Origin: an uncultured Erysipelotrichaceae bacterium
GTDB taxonomy: Bacteria > Bacillota_I > Bacilli_A > Erysipelotrichales > Erysipelotrichaceae
DNA: 43,905 bases
Assembly: GCA_934675465.1 (NCBI GenBank)
Contig: CAKUQM010000012.1
Coordinates: 1 to 43,905, forward strand
Direction of reading: 5' to 3'
Each line of letters starts with the position of its first letter. The first letter of the stretch is position 1. Below, one piece after another: positions 39,869-43,905 of this stretch. Under the pieces are notes generated by a model. That model searched no databases, had not been told where the DNA came from, and worked only from the letters and a program-made list of their open reading frames with translations. Position numbers and translations under genes: made by a program.

Positions 39869-42148
39869 TTATTCACATACATTATCTAGATGCAATACTC
39901 TAGATCTTATCTCATCAGTTCTACCTTGATTCCAATAATGAGAGCCTAGATAACCACAAGTACGTCTTGTTACCTGCATCTTGTTTTGATCACGGTTCTT
40001 ACAATTTGGACACTCCCAGACTAACTTATGAGTCTTCTCATCCTCAACAACCATAATCTCGCCATCATAACCACAATTCATACAATAATCAGACTTGGTA
40101 TTTAATTCACCATACATAGTATGATTATACATATATTTGATTACTTCTAAGATTGCCTCAATATTATTTTGAAGATTAGGTGTCTCAATATAAATTACAT
40201 TACCACCTGGAGATAATTCTTGGAACTTACCATCAATATCCAACTTATCAAACGCATCAATATTTTGGAAAACAGGAGTATGACTTGAATTAGTCACATA
40301 ATCTCTATCATGACCATCAAGTTTTACAAACACATCATCGCCAAACTTCTTCTTAGCCATCTTCGCAAATTTATAAGTAGTGGTCTCAAGAGGCGTACCA
40401 TATACTGAATAATCAATATTCTCTTCCTTCTTCCACTTAGCACACTTATCATTCAAGAAATTCATGACACGCATACCGAAAGCCTCACCCTCTTTATCAG
40501 TAAGATTCAAGCCTGTCATATACTTAACGCACTCATATAAAGCTGCATAACCAAGTGAAGCAGTAGAATAACCACCATATACTAACTTTTCCAACTTCTC
40601 ATGAGGTTGTAGTCTTGCCAAAGCACCATGTTGCCACAATATTGGAGCCACATCACTAGTAGCACTAGCTAATCTATTAATTCTAACCTTCAAACCTGTA
40701 TGACATAATTCACATCTATCATCTAATAATTTCCAGAACTCACCCTCATTACGATTAGAACTTAAAGCCGCATCAAATAGATTCACTGTACATACACCCA
40801 TATTGAATCTGCCCCAATACTTACCCTTATTTGGATCATAATTTAAGGCATTCGCAGGATTACCCTCAATTCTATCTGGTGTTAAGAAAGATCTACAACC
40901 CATAGGACCATAACAATCGCCAACACCAAACTTATTAATCTTAAGACTCTTCATCATCTTCTCAGAAACATAGTCTGGAACTAAACGCTTAGCAGAGCAC
41001 TTAGCACTCAATTCTGTTAAATACCAATATCTAGAACCTTCGCTAATATTATCTTCTTCCAAGACATAAAGAAGCTTAGGGAAAGCTTGGGTAACATAAA
41101 TACCCTTTTCATTCTTTAAACCTTGAATTCTTTGTTTCAAAAATTCCTCGATAATCATAGCTAATTCATCTTTATATTCATCTGTTTCATTTAGATACAT
41201 AAATACTGAACAGAAAGGTGATTGACCATTTGTTGAAGACATTGAATTAATTTGATAATTGAAAGTTTGAACACCATCTTCAACTTCCTTCTTAATTTGC
41301 TTAGTCGCATAATCTAAGGCAGCAGGAATAGATGCATAAACATCACTATCCATTCTTGTATCTTCGTTAATCAACGCATTCAATTCTTGATCCAATACTT
41401 CCTTTACAAAGAACTTGTAATGTCTATAGAAACTAGATCTTACAAAAGGTGCTAAATGAGTTAAAGTAACTGTTAAGCCACCATAACTAGAAGCGCTAAC
41501 CGCAGTCATGATTTGAGTCGCAATAGTACTTGCTGTAATAAAACGATGTGGCTTTTCAATCATTACACCATTTAAGACAGTACCATTTTGAAGCATATCC
41601 TCAAGATTGATAAGCTCACAATTATGTCTTGCGAAATCCGCTAGATAATCCATATCATGTTCATGGATGATACCCTCATCATGAGCCTTAACCACATCCT
41701 TTGGTAGTAAGAATCTTCTAGCGATATCAGTATTCACAATACCTGCAATATAGTCACGTTGTGTAGTAACAAGTCTTGCATTCTTGTTTGAATTCTCTTC
41801 ATTCCAATACTCTGACTTACCATTAATCAATTCAAAAATAGATTCATCAGTTGTATTTGATTCTCTAATTAATTTATGACGATAACGATATTCGATAAAT
41901 TGTTTAGCTAATTCGTAACAATCATATTTCATCATCGCTCTTTCAACAATATCATTAATCTCCTCTACAGAAACATTATGATTAGTTAAAAGCTCCTCAA
42001 CCTCATTTTTAGTCGCCTCAAAGATTACTTCAATTTCTGCATCAGAAGCCTTCTTCTTAATATCATGATTAGCACTAGTGATAGCTACTCTTATCTTCTC
42101 AGGATCATAAGCTACCAAATTGCCCTTACGCTTTTTTATTTGATTCAT
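39869..42148 (-). CDS. nrdD: Anaerobic ribonucleoside-triphosphate reductase, class III
   Basis: 759-residue glycyl-radical reductase of the E. coli-like branch. The N-terminal ATP-cone (KKRKGNLVAYDPEKIRVAI) is at about 4-95. ARHNCELINLEDML, NSMSSTNGQSPFCSVF and CYGPMGCRSFL are core motifs. The zinc site is CMNCGY...CPNC, and the glycyl radical is G732 in RRTCGYLG. This branch usually takes electrons from formate, unlike the redoxin-fused enzyme at 28463. AGGAG precedes the ATG. Its promoter spacer is occupied by the dyad shared with the marR-nrdG operon. nrdG is 2 kb downstream under its own promoter. Confidence 0.96.
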   Translation of the reverse strand: MNQIKKRKGNLVAYDPEKIRVAITSANHDIKKKASDAEIEVIFEATKNEVEELLTNHNVSVEEINDIVERAMMKYDCYELAKQFIEYRYRHKLIRESNTTDESIFELINGKSEYWNEENSNKNARLVTTQRDYIAGIVNTDIARRFLLPKDVVKAHDEGIIHEHDMDYLADFARHNCELINLEDMLQNGTVLNGVMIEKPHRFITASTIATQIMTAVSASSYGGLTVTLTHLAPFVRSSFYRHYKFFVKEVLDQELNALINEDTRMDSDVYASIPAALDYATKQIKKEVEDGVQTFNYQINSMSSTNGQSPFCSVFMYLNETDEYKDELAMIIEEFLKQRIQGLKNEKGIYVTQAFPKLLYVLEEDNISEGSRYWYLTELSAKCSAKRLVPDYVSEKMMKSLKINKFGVGDCYGPMGCRSFLTPDRIEGNPANALNYDPNKGKYWGRFNMGVCTVNLFDAALSSNRNEGEFWKLLDDRCELCHTGLKVRINRLASATSDVAPILWQHGALARLQPHEKLEKLVYGGYSTASLGYAALYECVKYMTGLNLTDKEGEAFGMRVMNFLNDKCAKWKKEENIDYSVYGTPLETTTYKFAKMAKKKFGDDVFVKLDGHDRDYVTNSSHTPVFQNIDAFDKLDIDGKFQELSPGGNVIYIETPNLQNNIEAILEVIKYMYNHTMYGELNTKSDYCMNCGYDGEIMVVEDEKTHKLVWECPNCKNRDQNKMQVTRRTCGYLGSHYWNQGRTDEIRSRVLHLDNVCE

Positions 42149-42171
42149 AATTTGTTTCTCCTATGGTTTAG

Positions 42172-42199
42172 ATTATAGTTGAATGTTCAACCATTACAA
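42172..42199 (-). promoter_or_regulatory. Promoter and shared dyad operator of nrdD
   Basis: On the minus strand TTGTAA (complement of 42194-42199), 16-bp spacer, TATAAT (complement of 42172-42177). The spacer is almost entirely the dyad TGGTTGAACATTCAACTA (complement of 42176-42193), identical over 20 bp to the one at 31986-32005. Confidence 0.8.
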
Positions 42200-42326
42200 T
42201 TATAATGACCGAAACAATAAAAGGATAGGCTAACTTATAAAATTGTAAACAAAATTATGAATAGGATTTTCATTAAATATAGTTTCATCATTTTAGGTGT
42301 TGACAACACATTTTTTAAAAAACTTC

Positions 42327-42355
42327 TTGACTATATACTTACTATATAGTTTAGT
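42327..42355 (+). promoter_or_regulatory. Promoter region of the MATE gene with ACTATATA repeats
   Basis: TTGACT (42327-42332), 17 bp, TTTAGT (42350-42355). ACTATATA at 42330-42337 is repeated as the palindrome ACTATATAGT at 42341-42350, 11 bp on. This could be a two-site operator between -35 and -10. The regulator is unknown. Confidence 0.45.
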
Positions 42356-42383
42356 ATTAGATATTGTTAAATCAGGAGAAAAT

Positions 42384-43727
42384 ATGAACTGTTTTGAAAA
42401 TAAAATGAGCTACCCTCAATTTCTAAAATACCTAGTACCCTCAGTACTAACCATGATATTCTTATCATTCTACACTGCCATCGATGGTTTCTTTGTGTCC
42501 AAATACGTTAACTCAGATGCTCTAGCTGGCATCAACATCGTAATCCCAATAACTTGTATAATCTTTGGAACATCCGTCATGTTAGCAACAGGATCTGGAG
42601 CTATTATAGGTGAAAAACTTGGTCAAAAGAAACAACAAGAAGCCAACGAAATCTTCACCTTCATCAACATCGTACTATTGTTGTTATCTACACTATTCAC
42701 TATCTTTGGTGTCGTATTTTTAAAACCCATTTGTATCTTCCTTGGAAGTAGTGAAAAACTATTAGTACACGTACTACCATATGCCCTAGTAATATTCTTA
42801 GGAAGCATACCAATGTCCTTTAAACTATTCTTTGAATATCTTGTAAGAACCGATGGAAGATCTGACATTGGCATGATCATGTCATCTATTGGTCTTGTCT
42901 TAAATGTGGTATTTGATTATATACTAGTTGCCATATTCAATTTAGGAACCATAGGTGCAGCTTTTGGCACCCTATCATCAATCTCAATAAGCATGCTTAT
43001 AGGATTAGTATATTTCCTTAAATTTAGTAACATTAAATTCACTAAACCCAAGATAGATTGGAATGTTTTACTTAAATCATGCACAAACGGAAGTAGCGAA
43101 ATGTTAACAGAACTATCAACTGGCATCACAACATTCTTATTCAATATTATAATTTTTAAATATTTCCAAGAAGATGGCGTGGCAGCTGTAACAATCATTA
43201 TGAACATCTACTACTTCTTTATTTCCTTCTACATGGGAATCGCAGTAGGTGCAGCACCAATAGTTAGCTACAACGTAGGATCTAAAGACTATGACAAAAT
43301 AAACGAAACAACTAGATATAGTTTCATGAGCATTATTATTACCGCAATAATAATCACCGCTATCTCATACATCTTTGGTAAAGACATCATTCATATCTTC
43401 GTAGAAAACGGACATGTATTTGACATAACATGGTATGGCCTAAAGATATTTAACCCAATATTCTTATTCATTGGCTTCAATGTCTTTATCTCAGGATACT
43501 TCACAGCCTTAGGTAACGGCCTATTATCAGCCATTGTATCAACGCTTAGATCATTAATACTTGTAGTCATCTACATCCTAGTATTACCTACATTCATGAG
43601 AGTTACTGGTGTTTGGTTAACAATGCCACTTGCAGAACTAACTACAATATTTGTATCTACTTATTTATATAAAAAGCATGGTAAATCATATATGATTACA
43701 CCTAAACTACAAGGAGCTACTAATTGA
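42384..43727 (+). CDS. MATE family efflux transporter
   Basis: Polytopic membrane exporter of the MATE family, 447 residues with 12 predicted segments in two similar halves. The N-terminus MSYPQFLKYLVPSVLTMIFLSFYTAIDGFFVSKYV (in parts) is typical, followed by GSGAIIGEKLGQKKQQEAN and, in the second half, IAVGAAPIVSYNVGSKDYDKI. It is predicted to export drugs or cationic metabolites using Na+ or H+. The start is set at 42384 because AGGAG lies at 42374-42378. The GTG at 42297 would place the promoter inside the gene. Confidence 0.92.
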   Translation: MNCFENKMSYPQFLKYLVPSVLTMIFLSFYTAIDGFFVSKYVNSDALAGINIVIPITCIIFGTSVMLATGSGAIIGEKLGQKKQQEANEIFTFINIVLLLLSTLFTIFGVVFLKPICIFLGSSEKLLVHVLPYALVIFLGSIPMSFKLFFEYLVRTDGRSDIGMIMSSIGLVLNVVFDYILVAIFNLGTIGAAFGTLSSISISMLIGLVYFLKFSNIKFTKPKIDWNVLLKSCTNGSSEMLTELSTGITTFLFNIIIFKYFQEDGVAAVTIIMNIYYFFISFYMGIAVGAAPIVSYNVGSKDYDKINETTRYSFMSIIITAIIITAISYIFGKDIIHIFVENGHVFDITWYGLKIFNPIFLFIGFNVFISGYFTALGNGLLSAIVSTLRSLILVVIYILVLPTFMRVTGVWLTMPLAELTTIFVSTYLYKKHGKSYMITPKLQGATN

Positions 43728-43743
43728 TAGCTCATTTAATTTA

Positions 43744-43768
43744 AGTATGCTCAAAAAATGAGCATACT
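43744..43768 (+). terminator. Hairpin after the MATE gene
   Basis: AGTATGCTCA (43744-43753) and TGAGCATACT (43759-43768), a perfect 10-bp stem with an A5 loop. The T run is missing, so termination efficiency is uncertain. Confidence 0.5.
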
Positions 43769-43782
43769 CACAAAATTGCAAC

Positions 43783-43797
43783 GTGCAAATTTTGCAC
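43783..43797. repeat. 15-bp palindrome GTGCAAA-T-TTTGCAC
   Basis: Perfect 7-bp arms around one base. It lies between the MATE hairpin and the next hairpin in a gene-free end. Confidence 0.6.
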
Positions 43798-43827
43798 ATT
43801 CCTTTTATTATCAACGATATAACTATC

Positions 43828-43859
43828 AAAAAAAGCAAGACGCAATTTTTGCGTGTTGC
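43828..43859 (-). terminator. Minus-strand terminator near the right edge
   Basis: On the minus strand GCAACACGCAA and TTGCGTCTTGC pair over 10 of 11 positions with a 3-nt loop, followed by seven T. It would serve a minus-strand gene entering from beyond the right edge. Confidence 0.6.
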
Positions 43860-43905
43860 TATTGGCGAATGATGTCAAAGCTTTAATCGTTAAGTACAAT
43901 ATGAG

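Noticed and set aside
43768..43905. Partial minus-strand coding sequence entering from the right edge
   Set aside because: The open frame runs through two palindromes and a strong minus-strand hairpin with T7; the composition is not protein-like, so a terminator region is more likely.

Overview
The window is AT-rich, gene-dense Firmicutes DNA read with the standard code (TGA is used as an ordinary stop). Gene content and order point to a strictly anaerobic gut-type member of the Erysipelotrichia or a close relative. The supporting features are rpmH-rnpA-yidC-jag, an HPr kinase/Lgt/PpaX block, two oxygen-sensitive class III ribonucleotide reductases with radical-SAM activases, no aerobic reductase, and U32-type tRNA hydroxylation genes. 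The lineage is an inference; no rRNA or tRNA gene is visible.

Layout. 1-12 kb is a patchwork of stress, defence and toxin-antitoxin-like genes among housekeeping genes. It holds a 5'-damaged Fic gene, a sirtuin, a nucleotidyltransferase, an Hsp20 gene under a CIRCE-like operator, a Fic/AlbA_2 operon, YigZ, a HEPN-type Abi protein with a hairpin leader, GpmI, an M19 dipeptidase, an orphan HigA-like regulator and an orphan AbiEi-like regulator. 12-18 kb (minus strand) is uvrA-hprK-lgt::ppaX followed by upp, with ung diverging from uvrA. 18.5-21 kb holds an unknown gene, a GH25 muramidase and a CDF transporter. 21-23 kb is rpmH-rnpA-yidC-jag, but the gene upstream of rpmH is a PTS-like protein with degenerate motifs, not dnaA. 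24.6-26.3 kb holds a DJ-1 protein and a MalY/PatB-type lyase.

26.3-42.1 kb is dominated by anaerobic DNA-precursor synthesis and RNA modification. One minus-strand operon encodes a MarR-NrdG fusion, a class III reductase with a C-terminal glutaredoxin domain, thioredoxin reductase and an M18 aminopeptidase. A second reductase (nrdD) and its activase (nrdG) lie 6-10 kb away and are separated by an ATPase/nuclease-like gene. The same 20-bp sequence, carrying a TTGAA-N2-TTCAA dyad, sits in the promoters of both the fusion gene and nrdD. The likely reading is that the fusion both activates one reductase and regulates both. Between these lie an acylphosphatase gene and a four-gene operon of two U32 (TrhP-like) and two SpoU-type proteins. 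Two AAA/PD-(D/E)XK proteins flank nrdG, one of them behind four 33-bp-period repeats. A MATE efflux gene and a palindrome-rich end close the window.

A signal that runs through the whole window is the spacing between the -10 hexamer and the start codon. At least nine genes have a TATAAT-like hexamer, exactly six bases, then ATG, with no Shine-Dalgarno sequence. This predicts leaderless mRNAs as a common mode of expression here, alongside ordinary genes with good AGGAGG sites.
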